Notes under the pieces: generated by a model
The model's database searches: none
Seen by the model: only the letters and a program-made list of their open reading frames with translations
What the model was told of the DNA's origin: nothing
Origin: Bacteroidota bacterium
Lineage (GTDB): Bacteria; Bacteroidota; Bacteroidia; Flavobacteriales; Flavobacteriaceae
Direction: 5' to 3'
Length of the DNA stretch: 64,000 nt
Assembly: GCA_021793375.1 (NCBI GenBank)
Contig: JAJYSY010000005.1
Location: 1-64,000 of the forward strand
Position numbers and translations under genes: made by a program
In this document: positions 34,274 through 42,838 of the stretch, in pieces
Layout: the number at the start of each line of letters is the position of its first letter
How positions within the stretch are numbered: position 1 is the stretch's first letter

Positions 34274-34666
34274 TTAGAATGGCAAATCATCTTCTTCATC
34301 TCCATCTAAATCAAAATCAGTTCCCGATGCCGGTTCAAAATCATTTTCAGCCGGTGGTGGTGGCATACTTCCTCCTTGTGATGCTGCAGGTTGTAAAGCT
34401 TCAATTCTCCATCCATTAATAGAGTTGAAAAATTTAGTTTCTCCTTGCGGACTCACCCAATCTCTACCTCTTAAATTAATTCCAATTTTCACCATTTGTC
34501 CTTTTCTGAAATTATCTAACAAATTGGTTTTATCTTGGATAAATTCAATCAATAAATGCTGAGGATATTGCTCTTGTGTTGTGATTACCATCTCTCTTTT
34601 TCGAAACCCATTATTTCCATATTCTTTGGTTTCAAAAATCTCTCTGATCTTTCCTTCTACTTCCAT
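34274..34666 (-). CDS. DUF3127 domain protein (OB-fold-like)
   Basis: 130 residues starting MEVEGKIREIFETKEYGNNGFRKREMVI, the DUF3127 pattern common in Bacteroidota. The C-terminal third is a Pro/Gly-rich tail ending in DLDGDEEDDLPF. That acidic tail with terminal DDLPF resembles the C-terminal tip of single-stranded DNA-binding proteins. A nucleic-acid role is a guess from fold and tail. The flavin reductase gene ends 6 bases upstream, so they share a transcript. Confidence 0.82.
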   Translation of the reverse strand: MEVEGKIREIFETKEYGNNGFRKREMVITTQEQYPQHLLIEFIQDKTNLLDNFRKGQMVKIGINLRGRDWVSPQGETKFFNSINGWRIEALQPAASQGGSMPPPPAENDFEPASGTDFDLDGDEEDDLPF

Positions 34667-34672
34667 AACTAC

Positions 34673-35557
34673 TTATATTGTTTTTACTGTTTTTGCTAAT
34701 AAAATGCTCCAAGCTTCATAGATTTTATCCTCTCTTAGATATTCTTGAGCTTTTGCATGAATTTCTTTAATTGTACTATTATTTATAAAGTTCTCCAAAT
34801 TATTTTCATCTACATATTGATCTGCAACAGTCAATTCGGGTTGTTTTTCTATTCCGGCTAATTTTGCCAAATCATTTCCTGTCAAAACTTCACTGGTTCT
34901 GATATTTTCTGGTAGCTGATCTACTCCCATTCCGGTAATCCCTAAAGGTTTTGGCAATTCAAACATCCCATTTTGAGCACGGGTGTACCAGCTTCCTCCC
35001 ATTCGAGCTACTTGATCTAATTTATATTGATCGATTTTATCATCATCAAACATGACATTTTTATCAATATGAATTTTTACCACCTCACAAACCACCAGAT
35101 TTGCTGCTCCCGGATTTTCTGTGATGTAAACAATTTCTCTTACTTTACATTCAAACTGCACCGGAGATTCTGCTACGCGTTTGGCTTTTACCAAATCCGA
35201 ATCCAACATGGTTAACCCCACTTTATCAAATTCATTGATTTCTGCTGCATAATCAGTACTTGCCAAAGAACTTTGCTGAACCATATCATAATTTACGATA
35301 TTTATCACCACTTCTTTTATTTCTTCTACATTTCGCAAAGTGTCTTTTGTTGTTCCATCACTGATGCGTCTCATAGGCGAAAAAACCAAAATCGGCGGAT
35401 TTGCTCCAAAGAAATTAAAACAACTAAAAGGCGTAAGATTAGAAATCCCGTCTTTGCTTATTGTGCTCACCAAAGCTATAGGACGAGGACCTACAGAACT
35501 TGCCATTAAGCCGTAAAATTTTTTAATTGGAATATCTTGTGGAGTAACTGAATACAT
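34673..35557 (-). CDS. Flavin reductase family protein
   Basis: 294 residues. The N-terminal flavin-reductase-like domain shows KKFYGLMASSVGPRPIALVSTIS and GISNLTPFSCFNFFGANPPILVFSP. The C-terminal extension (about 210-294) is a helical tail of unknown role. It probably binds FMN. It is divergent from the histidine kinase gene and co-transcribed with DUF3127. Confidence 0.87.
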   Translation of the reverse strand: MYSVTPQDIPIKKFYGLMASSVGPRPIALVSTISKDGISNLTPFSCFNFFGANPPILVFSPMRRISDGTTKDTLRNVEEIKEVVINIVNYDMVQQSSLASTDYAAEINEFDKVGLTMLDSDLVKAKRVAESPVQFECKVREIVYITENPGAANLVVCEVVKIHIDKNVMFDDDKIDQYKLDQVARMGGSWYTRAQNGMFELPKPLGITGMGVDQLPENIRTSEVLTGNDLAKLAGIEKQPELTVADQYVDENNLENFINNSTIKEIHAKAQEYLREDKIYEAWSILLAKTVKTI

Positions 35558-35578
35558 TTGAAAATAATTTATTTTTTA

Positions 35579-35586
35579 CAAAGATA
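35579..35586 (-). promoter_or_regulatory. -7 promoter box for the flavin reductase-DUF3127 genes
   Basis: CAAAGATA on the plus strand reads TATCTTTG on the minus strand, about 21 bases upstream of ATG 35557. Confidence 0.5.
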
Positions 35587-35666
35587 AAAATTCCAAACAG
35601 AATGAAAGAGTTTCGCTATAAACTTGATTTTAAAAATCCTTATCTTTCTGCTTTCAAATAGATTTT

Positions 35667-36818
35667 ATGGCTTTTTCAGATAAAAAAAATTTACTCCGCT
35701 GGATTATTATTCTTACTTCTATTGCATTTTTAGGCTTATTTTTATGGAGTATTACTTCTTTTTTTAACGAACTTAAAAAAGAAGAACGCAAAAAAATGGA
35801 AATTTATGTGGATGCTTTAACCGAGCTGAGCAAAGAAGATAATCCTGATCATTTCAATACTTTTTCTTTAGCTATTATTGAAAAAAACACCACTACCCCG
35901 ATGATAATGTATTCGGTAAAAGGAGAAGTATATCAAGCTAAAAACATTTCAGATGAAGAAGAATTATCTCAAGAGGAATTAAAGTCTTTGGCAGAAACAT
36001 TTTCCCAACAATATGATCCTATAGAAGTGAAAAGTCAAGGTGAACTTTTTGATATTGTTTATTATGGAAACTCAAGCTTTATCAATAAAACAAAGTATTT
36101 TCCTTTAATCATATTTGCGGTGATTTTAGTGTTTTCAGGAATTCTTTATTTTTTCTATACCATCTCTAAATCCAATGAACAAAACAAACTTTGGGCAGGA
36201 ATGGCAAAAGAAACTGCACACCAAATCGGGACGCCTTTATCTTCTTTAGTGGGTTGGATTGAAATTTTAAAAACCGAAGATGTAGATCCTGATTATTTGA
36301 TGGAAATGGAAAAAGATATCGAAAGATTTAAAACCATAACTGATCGTTTTTCTAAAATTGGCTCTATTCCTACTTTAGAAAAAGCAGATTTGGTAGAAAC
36401 TGCCACTAATTCTTTTGAATATTTAAAAAATAGAAGTTCTAAACTGATTAATTTTTCTTTAGAAAAACCCGATGACCCGATTTTTGTTTATTTAAACAAG
36501 CAACTTTTAAACTGGACCATAGAAAATTTAGTCAAAAATGCTATAGATGCAGTTCGTGGAAAAGGAAAAATAAAATTAACGATTACAGCAGATAATAAAT
36601 GGGCTTATTTATTAATCAGCGACACCGGAAAAGGAATTTCAAAAAGGAATTACAAAAGAATTTTTAAACCCGGAGAAACTTCCAAAAAAAGAGGTTGGGG
36701 TTTAGGGTTATCTTTAGCAAAAAGAATTGTTGAGCAATATCACAACGGAAGAATAAAAGTTCTAAAAAGTGAAATCGGAAAAGGAACCACTTTTGAAATC
36801 AGAATAAGAAAAGCTTAA
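35667..36818 (+). CDS. Sensor histidine kinase, orphan
   Basis: 383 residues. Two membrane segments (about 11-30 and 146-165) flank a small extracytoplasmic sensor region. The dimerisation helix contains the phospho-acceptor His185 in ETAHQIGTPLSSLVGW. The ATPase domain shows NWTIENLVKNAIDAV (N box), ISDTGKGIS (G1) and GWGLGLSLAKRIV (G2). No response regulator gene is adjacent, so its partner is elsewhere. The sensor region has no domain I recognise. Confidence 0.9.
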   Translation: MAFSDKKNLLRWIIILTSIAFLGLFLWSITSFFNELKKEERKKMEIYVDALTELSKEDNPDHFNTFSLAIIEKNTTTPMIMYSVKGEVYQAKNISDEEELSQEELKSLAETFSQQYDPIEVKSQGELFDIVYYGNSSFINKTKYFPLIIFAVILVFSGILYFFYTISKSNEQNKLWAGMAKETAHQIGTPLSSLVGWIEILKTEDVDPDYLMEMEKDIERFKTITDRFSKIGSIPTLEKADLVETATNSFEYLKNRSSKLINFSLEKPDDPIFVYLNKQLLNWTIENLVKNAIDAVRGKGKIKLTITADNKWAYLLISDTGKGISKRNYKRIFKPGETSKKRGWGLGLSLAKRIVEQYHNGRIKVLKSEIGKGTTFEIRIRKA

Positions 36819-36822
36819 AATG

Positions 36823-37260
36823 TTATTTCTTTAATAATTTCTCACAAGCTTCTTGTTCAAATCCGGCAATGATGATTGGAGGTTTTGACCAGCTTTTGAC
36901 ATCATTTGCAGTTAAAATCGGATAAGCAGAACTGTCTCCGCCTGCAGGAGTTGTTGCTCCATAAACCACTTGTTTTATTTTTGTTTGTCTGATGAGGTAA
37001 GCACACATAAAACAAGGTTCTACTGTTGTATATAAAACAGCCTCAGAAAGATTTCGATGTCCTAATTTTTCTATGGCTTTCAAAATTGCCAAATTTTCTG
37101 CGTGGCTCATTATAGCCGGCAAAAAATCTTCTCCTTCCATAGCTTCTGCAAGAATTTCATCTTTTAAAACCAATACAGAACCCACTGCTGTTTTATGATT
37201 TGCTTTTGCTTCAGCAGCGAGTTCTATACAGCGTTTCATATATTTTTGATGATTTTCCAT
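36823..37260 (-). CDS. Nucleoside/nucleobase deaminase (TadA/guanine-deaminase-like)
   Basis: 145 residues of the zinc-dependent deaminase fold. The zinc motifs are SHAENLAI (HAE) and EPCFMCAYLIR (PCxxC). The whole chain is one domain without a signal peptide. The substrate cannot be told from sequence; guanine or a related purine is possible. It lies 7 bases after the HIT gene on the same strand, downstream of trpS, and is convergent with the kinase gene. Confidence 0.85.
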   Translation of the reverse strand: MENHQKYMKRCIELAAEAKANHKTAVGSVLVLKDEILAEAMEGEDFLPAIMSHAENLAILKAIEKLGHRNLSEAVLYTTVEPCFMCAYLIRQTKIKQVVYGATTPAGGDSSAYPILTANDVKSWSKPPIIIAGFEQEACEKLLKK

Positions 37261-37267
37261 CTAAAAA

Positions 37268-37672
37268 CTAAGCATTCATTTCTTCAAAAGTTTTACCAAT
37301 ACTTTCTGCTGTTTCTTTAAACTCCGTTTCGCTCAACTCTGTGATTTGTTTGAAGTCAATATCTTTCATTTCATTTAACGGAATCAAATGCACATGCACA
37401 TGAGGGACTTCTAAACCTACTACAGCCAATCCTACTCTATTGCAAGAAATCGTTTTTTCTATGGCTAAAGCCACTTTTCTTGAAAAACGCATCAGCTCCA
37501 TATAAGTTTCTTCTTTTAAATCCCAAACCTTATCTACTTCTTCTTTTGTAATACATAAAGTGTGTCCTTTTGTGTTGGGCCTGATATCTAAAAAAGCGTA
37601 AAATTTTTCTGTTTCTGCTACTTTATATGAAGGGATTTCGCCTTTTACTATTTTGGTAAATATTGATGACAT
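37268..37672 (-). CDS. HIT family protein
   Basis: 134 residues. The histidine triad HVHVHLIPL is intact, preceded by FLDIRPNTKGHTLCI. HIT proteins hydrolyse nucleotide phosphoramidates or dinucleoside polyphosphates. The gene lies 18 bases after trpS and 7 bases before the deaminase, which suggests a trpS-HIT-deaminase transcript. Confidence 0.92.
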   Translation of the reverse strand: MSSIFTKIVKGEIPSYKVAETEKFYAFLDIRPNTKGHTLCITKEEVDKVWDLKEETYMELMRFSRKVALAIEKTISCNRVGLAVVGLEVPHVHVHLIPLNEMKDIDFKQITELSETEFKETAESIGKTFEEMNA

Positions 37673-37690
37673 CTTGATTTTTTTATAAAA

Positions 37691-38662
37691 TTAATATCCT
37701 AATACCGTTCTCACTCTTTCTAAGGTTGACTGAGCAACTACTTTAGCTTTGTTTGCTCCTTTTTCAAGTGCGGCATCTATTTCATTTTTATTCTCCATAA
37801 AATAAGCAAATTTCTCACGTTGATCTTTATATTTTTCTAAAATCAACTCATATAAAGCTGTTTTGGCATGACCATATCCAAAACCTCCAGCTTCGTATTT
37901 TTGACGCATTTCTTTTATTTGCTCTTCTGAAGCGATAAGTTTATAAATATTAAAAACATTACAAGTATCCGGATTTTTAGGTTCTTCAAGTGGTGTACTA
38001 TCGGTTTGAATACTCATCACTTGTTTTCTCATCTTTTTATCAGATTGGAAAATATTGATGAAATTCCCTCTTGATTTACTCATTTTTTCTCCATCTGTTC
38101 CGGGAATTATTTGTGTGTTTTCTACAATTTTAGCTTCCGGTAAAACAAAAATTTCTTTTCCTATTTGAGCATGAAATCTTGAAGCTACATCTCGCGTCAT
38201 TTCTATGTGCTGCATCTGATCTTTCCCCACAGGAATATATTTGGCGTCATACAATAAAATATCTGCTGCCATCAACATAGGGTAGGTAAACAATCCTGCG
38301 TTTACATCATCTAATCTTCCCGCTTTATCTTTAAAAGAATGTGCTAAGGTTAATCTTTGATAAGGAAAAAAACAATTTAAATACCAAGTTAATTCAGTGG
38401 TTTCAGGCACATCACTTTGTCTGTAAAAAACTGTTTTTTCGGTATTTAATCCAAAAGACAACCAAGCAGCGGCAACAGCATAAGTATTTTCTTTTAAAAT
38501 TTTTGCATCTTTGATTTGTGTCAAAGTGTGTAAGTTTGCAATAAATAAAAAAGAATCATTTTCTGAAGCATTTGCCATCTCAATAGCTGGAATAATTGCT
38601 CCTAAAAGATTGCCTAAATGAGGAACTCCTGTACTTTGAACTCCGGTGAGAATACGAGACAT
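37691..38662 (-). CDS. trpS: Tryptophan-tRNA ligase
   Basis: 323 residues from ATG 38662; the frame opens three codons earlier at a TTG. HIGH-type motif TGVPHLGNLLGAI and KMSKS loop GEKMSKSRGN are present. The length is normal for bacterial TrpRS. It is the first gene of a minus-strand group with HIT and deaminase genes. Confidence 0.95.
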   Translation of the reverse strand: MSRILTGVQSTGVPHLGNLLGAIIPAIEMANASENDSFLFIANLHTLTQIKDAKILKENTYAVAAAWLSFGLNTEKTVFYRQSDVPETTELTWYLNCFFPYQRLTLAHSFKDKAGRLDDVNAGLFTYPMLMAADILLYDAKYIPVGKDQMQHIEMTRDVASRFHAQIGKEIFVLPEAKIVENTQIIPGTDGEKMSKSRGNFINIFQSDKKMRKQVMSIQTDSTPLEEPKNPDTCNVFNIYKLIASEEQIKEMRQKYEAGGFGYGHAKTALYELILEKYKDQREKFAYFMENKNEIDAALEKGANKAKVVAQSTLERVRTVLGY

Positions 38663-38762
38663 ATTTTTCAATTTTTGGTAAATATAATTTATTTCTTTTG
38701 AAACTGAAGTTGAAGTTTAAATCGTTCTTAAAATGAAGATTTATTTTCTGATTCTAAATTAT

Positions 38763-38770
38763 TAATTTTG
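38763..38770 (+). promoter_or_regulatory. -7 promoter box 6 bases before plsC
   Basis: TAATTTTG matches TAnnTTTG, and ATG 38777 follows after CCGACT. An in-frame TTG at 38768 lies inside the box and is not a start. Confidence 0.55.
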
Positions 38771-38776
38771 CCGACT

Positions 38777-39520
38777 ATGAATTGGTTTTTAAAAATAATA
38801 AATGCTTTATATCGCGTTTGGTTTTATATGCTTGTTGCTATAGCCACTTTTGTGTTATTTCCTTTTCTGTTTATTTTTACCATTAAAGAAACTCATTATG
38901 CTACTTTTTATAAAGTTGCTCGCATCTGGGGCGGAATTATTCTTTATGGAATGGGTTTTTATCCTGTGGTAAAAAGACTTGAAAAACTCGAGAAAGGAAA
39001 AAGCTATATTCTGATTGCCAATCACAGTTCTATGTTAGATATTATGCTGATGTATTGCGTGATTCGCACACCTTTTGTATTTGTGGGCAAAAAAGAATTG
39101 ACAAAAATCCCTGTTTTTGGATTTTTCTATAAACGTTCTTCCATAATAGTGGATCGCAGTAATTTACGCAGTAGAAATGCAGTTTTTGCACAAGCACAAA
39201 GAAGAATTGACCAAGGAAACAGTATCTGTCTTTTTCCTGAAGGAGGAGTTCCAAAAAATTATAATCTCATATTAGATCGTTTTAAAGATGGTCCTTTCAG
39301 AATGGCTATAGATCATCAAATTCCAATTGTTCCCATTGTTTTTTATGACAATAAAAAAGCTTTTCCTTATTCTTTTAGAAAAGCTCATCCGGGAAAATTA
39401 AGAGTAAAGATATTCCCTCCTATTTCTACTAAAAACCTTAAAGTTCAAGAAGATAAATCAAAACTCAAAGAACAAACAAGAACTTTGATTTACAACGAAT
39501 TAAAAAAACCTGAATTTTAA
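38777..39520 (+). CDS. plsC: 1-acyl-sn-glycerol-3-phosphate acyltransferase family protein
   Basis: 247 residues with two N-terminal hydrophobic segments and the acyltransferase motifs NHSSMLD (HX4D catalytic site), GKKELTKIPVFG, and FPEGG. It makes phosphatidic acid or acylates a related lipid at the inner membrane. Its 3' end is 1 base from the convergent barrel protein gene. The predicted transcript has almost no leader. Confidence 0.9.
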   Translation: MNWFLKIINALYRVWFYMLVAIATFVLFPFLFIFTIKETHYATFYKVARIWGGIILYGMGFYPVVKRLEKLEKGKSYILIANHSSMLDIMLMYCVIRTPFVFVGKKELTKIPVFGFFYKRSSIIVDRSNLRSRNAVFAQAQRRIDQGNSICLFPEGGVPKNYNLILDRFKDGPFRMAIDHQIPIVPIVFYDNKKAFPYSFRKAHPGKLRVKIFPPISTKNLKVQEDKSKLKEQTRTLIYNELKKPEF

Positions 39521-39521
39521 T

Positions 39522-40907
39522 TTAAAACTTAAAACTCACTCCGGAATAAACTCCTAAATAATAAGGTCTGAATCCGGCAGTTTTTCCGCTGAATCCATTT
39601 ATTTGATATTTAAATGAAGGCTCTAAATTAAGGATGAACATTTCTGTGAGTTTATAATCAAATCCCAACCCAATATTGGTGGTAAAACTTACTCCATTTA
39701 CATTTTCTGCTCTTCCCAGCTCTGTAGATCCCATATCGGAATTAATTCTGACTGCATCATCACTCAACAATAAAGTGCTGGCTCCTCCAACAATATTAAT
39801 TCCAAAGCGTTTTTCTAATAAAGCATATTCTATCTCTACCGGAATTTCAAGATATTCTAATTGTTGATTTAATTTTCCTTGCGTAAAAGGAGTCTCATTT
39901 TGAGTTAAAAATTCTTCCGGTTTTGCAATATTTTGTTGATTTTTTAAAACCTTGATGTTTTGTGCTTGTATATTATTTTCTACTCCTTTTAAAGATTTTC
40001 CCTGTGCAGAAGAGGTGAAGGCAACATCAGCAGTGTTATAACTCATATTTATTTTACTGATTCCAGTTCTGACTTTTATTTTTTCATTTACAGCATAAGA
40101 AAACCCTATTCCGTATGCCATGGTTACTTCTCCTGAAGATTTATTGTCAGAAAGAATAGGATCTACGGCACTTCCTCCGCTTAAACTATTGTAATAAACC
40201 GGCGCAACATTTGGCGTAATCGCCATCCTGTTTTGGATTTTCTCTTTTGTTTCTTCTTTTTCTGTTGATTTTGCTATTTCTTCTAAAAGAGATTGCTCTT
40301 CTTTTTCTTGAAAATTATCTTCATCAAGTGAAAAATCAATTTTTTCTTCTATTGAATTCTTATTGTTTTTCGTCAAAAAACGCTTAAAATCGAGATAGTA
40401 ATCTCCTTGATTTTCTGGTTTTTCTTCTTTCAAGAAATCTTCTATATTTTTTGAAAAATATGTTTTATCACTAATGATTTGATTTTTTTCTTCTTTTGAA
40501 GCAGTAGTTTTTTCTTCAAAATTTTCTTCTGAAGAAATAGCTATTTCAATTTCTTCTTCCGGTTTTAAATCCGCATTTTGTTTCTTTTTTGTATTTTCTT
40601 TTTCTGTTTCATCAGTAATAAAACCCGGATTTTCAATCTCATTTTTAATTTCTTTGTTATTTCTTTCAGTTGAAGAAACTACATTTTCTTGTTGGGTAAT
40701 ATTCCATAAACTTCCTATTAAAGTTATTCCAACAAATAATGCGGCCACTCCTACTGCTCTGAGCCAAAAAGGGAAAAAGATGGTTTTATTTTTTTCTTCT
40801 TTTAATTCTTTTTCAATTTTTTCCCAAACCTCTTTGCTTGGAGAAGCTTCAAAATCTCTGAATTTCTCCTGAAATAAACGATCTATATTTTTCTTTTCAT
40901 CTTTCAT
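39522..40907 (-). CDS. Anti-sigma-like protein with C-terminal outer-membrane beta-barrel
   Basis: 461 residues. The N-terminus (KNIDRLFQEKFRDFEASPSKEVWEKIEKEL) is cytoplasmic-looking and resembles the anti-sigma region of flavobacterial sigma partners. A single membrane segment follows (LRAVGVAALFVGITLIGSLW, about 49-68), then a long acidic low-complexity stretch, then from about 210 a beta-barrel-like region ending in GVYSGVSFKF with a terminal Phe. Its ATG overlaps the sigma factor stop by 4 bases (40904-40907). It may link an outer-membrane barrel to sigma factor control. Confidence 0.8.
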   Translation of the reverse strand: MKDEKKNIDRLFQEKFRDFEASPSKEVWEKIEKELKEEKNKTIFFPFWLRAVGVAALFVGITLIGSLWNITQQENVVSSTERNNKEIKNEIENPGFITDETEKENTKKKQNADLKPEEEIEIAISSEENFEEKTTASKEEKNQIISDKTYFSKNIEDFLKEEKPENQGDYYLDFKRFLTKNNKNSIEEKIDFSLDEDNFQEKEEQSLLEEIAKSTEKEETKEKIQNRMAITPNVAPVYYNSLSGGSAVDPILSDNKSSGEVTMAYGIGFSYAVNEKIKVRTGISKINMSYNTADVAFTSSAQGKSLKGVENNIQAQNIKVLKNQQNIAKPEEFLTQNETPFTQGKLNQQLEYLEIPVEIEYALLEKRFGINIVGGASTLLLSDDAVRINSDMGSTELGRAENVNGVSFTTNIGLGFDYKLTEMFILNLEPSFKYQINGFSGKTAGFRPYYLGVYSGVSFKF

Positions 40908-41446
40908 TTCACAAATCTCAACAGTTTTTTACTTTCTTCCAGTTTCTCTTTTAAATTCTGTCTTGCTCTTGCTAAGTTAGATTTTGAAGTTCCTACTGAA
41001 ATATTTAATAATTCTGCTATTTCTTTATGAGAATATCCATCAAGCACATATAAATTAAAAACCATGCGATAACGGTCAGGGAGTTCTTGAATAATTTTCA
41101 ACAAAAAATCCAAACTAACCTCTTCTTCTCTCAAACTTACTTCTTCTGATTCTTCAATAGCATTTTCATCAACAATTCTAAAAACAGTTTGTTTTCTATA
41201 GGTTTGTAAAGCTGTGTTTATGGTGATTCGTTTCATCCAACCTTCAAAAGATCCTTTGTTTTTATACTGTTCTATCTTTTTAAAAATAGTGATAAAAGCT
41301 TCTTGAAGATTATCTTCTGCTTCCTGATAATTCCGGGAATACTTTAAACTGACTGCAAATAATTTTCCTGCAAAAAGACGGTATAATTCTTCTTGTGCTT
41401 GAAGATCTCCTTTTTTACAGCGTTTAATTATTTTTTTAAGCCCCAA
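40904..41446 (-). CDS. ECF-type RNA polymerase sigma factor
   Basis: 180 residues. Region 2 shows YSRNYQEAEDNLQEAFITIFKKIEQYKNKGSFEGWMKRITINTAL and region 4 shows ELPDRYRMVFNLYVLDGYSHKEIAELLNISVGTSKSNLARAR. No ATG is available at the N-terminus; TTG 41446 gives the expected homologous start. It is followed by an overlapping anti-sigma-like barrel gene. Confidence 0.9.
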   Translation of the reverse strand: MGLKKIIKRCKKGDLQAQEELYRLFAGKLFAVSLKYSRNYQEAEDNLQEAFITIFKKIEQYKNKGSFEGWMKRITINTALQTYRKQTVFRIVDENAIEESEEVSLREEEVSLDFLLKIIQELPDRYRMVFNLYVLDGYSHKEIAELLNISVGTSKSNLARARQNLKEKLEESKKLLRFVK

Positions 41447-41459
41447 AACAACAGTTTTT

Positions 41460-41915
41460 TTACCTAACTTCTATTCTCTTTGTTAAATATATAGGTTTAT
41501 TTAAAGAATCTATGCCTTGCCAGAATTTCAAAATATAATAATCATCTCTTCTTACCGAAAATTCAAAATTTTCGATTTCCGTTTTTGGAGATTTATATTT
41601 CTGACAAGTATTATCTACATCAACTACACTACTTATCACACTGATAATTCTTTCGTTTTCATTTTCTCCTATCTTAAAATCAAAACCGGAAAAACTATAA
41701 CAATCAGCAGATTTTTTAAACTCAATTTCCAAGTCATAAATTCCGTTTTCTCTGACAGTATCAGGGATTTCTACACTTATAATTTCATTCAATTTATAAG
41801 AAAAATTTACATTGCTTTTTCCATCATCCACACTACAGCCCATCAACAAATAACTAAATCCAATAATTAATATGACATTATATATTCCTATAGTTTTCAT
41901 CAATACCTTTTTCAT
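41460..41915 (-). CDS. Lipoprotein of unknown function
   Basis: 151 residues with a lipoprotein signal peptide (GFSYLLMGC; Cys27). The following SVDDG is acidic and resembles a surface-lipoprotein export signal. The remainder looks like beta strands and I recognise no family. It is 13 bases upstream of the sigma factor gene on the same strand, so it may be co-transcribed and could be part of the same signalling unit. Confidence 0.68.
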   Translation of the reverse strand: MKKVLMKTIGIYNVILIIGFSYLLMGCSVDDGKSNVNFSYKLNEIISVEIPDTVRENGIYDLEIEFKKSADCYSFSGFDFKIGENENERIISVISSVVDVDNTCQKYKSPKTEIENFEFSVRRDDYYILKFWQGIDSLNKPIYLTKRIEVR

Positions 41916-42060
41916 GAGATGTTTTTACCCTTAAAAGGTTGCGCCAATTCAAGTTTTATTAAAGAGAAAGCTTAAATTTAAGCATAAATCATCTTTAAAT
42001 CACAGATATTTAGTTTTTTAGCATTTTAAATGTTTAAAAATCTTCTTTAATTTTATACTT

Positions 42061-42705
42061 ATGAGAAAACTTTTTTTAACGTCAATCGCAAAAATTATTT
42101 TATTATTTATTGGAATAAATATTTTTAGCAGTGTAAATTCAACTGCTCATCAAACTTCAATAAATCCTAATTTTTTAAAACCCTCAACTATGAATCAAGA
42201 AAACCCTGATAAAGACAAAGAACTCACCAAAAAAGATTACGAATATTTACGTCGTTGTTTAGAATTGGCAGAAGAAGCTTATTTAGCCGGCGATGAACCT
42301 TTCGGGTCGATTTTGGTAAATGCAAAAGGAGATATTATTGCTGAAGCAAGAAATCGTGTAAATGAAATTAATGTTTTAGCTCACCCGGAATATGAATTAG
42401 CAAAATGGGCGGTAGAAAATCTTTCTGTGGAAGAAAGAAAACAAACCAAAATGTACACCACAGGAGAACATTGCCCAATGTGTGCAGGAGCTCACGGATG
42501 GGTTGGTTTAGGAGATTTGATTTATTTAAGTTCTGCAAAACAACTCATTTCATGGCTGAAAGAAGAAGGAGCAACCGGTTCTGCAATTCAATTTACGCCT
42601 TCTGAAGAAATCATCAACAACATCACCATAAAAGGACCGGGAGAAGGAGACTTATTAAAGAGAATTCAAGAACTTCAAATCAAAAGTTTTCGTAGAAATC
42701 AATAA
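42061..42705 (+). CDS. Nucleoside deaminase-family protein with N-terminal export-like segment
   Basis: 214 residues. The deaminase fold is complete: HPE (108-110, instead of the common HAE) and GEHCPMCAGA (Cys138 and Cys141). The N-terminus (KLFLTSIAKIILLFIGINIFSS) is a positively charged, hydrophobic segment like a signal peptide or anchor, unusual for a nucleobase deaminase. An internal ATG at 42190 (MNQENPDKDKEL) would give a normal cytosolic enzyme of about 171 residues. Which start is used cannot be settled here. Confidence 0.78.
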   Translation: MRKLFLTSIAKIILLFIGINIFSSVNSTAHQTSINPNFLKPSTMNQENPDKDKELTKKDYEYLRRCLELAEEAYLAGDEPFGSILVNAKGDIIAEARNRVNEINVLAHPEYELAKWAVENLSVEERKQTKMYTTGEHCPMCAGAHGWVGLGDLIYLSSAKQLISWLKEEGATGSAIQFTPSEEIINNITIKGPGEGDLLKRIQELQIKSFRRNQ

Positions 42706-42806
42706 GGGAATTGATTTTATCGACTTTTAATTTTATCACATTTAAAAACAATAAAGTTTTATACGGCTTTTCTTAAAAAAAGTAAATAGATACGCTATAA
42801 AACTTG

Positions 42807-42814
42807 TATTTTTG
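42807..42814 (+). promoter_or_regulatory. -7 promoter box for menB
   Basis: TATTTTTG matches TAnnTTTG, 24 bases before ATG 42839. Confidence 0.55.
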
Positions 42815-42838
42815 TAAGAAATAATCTTTTAAAGAAAA

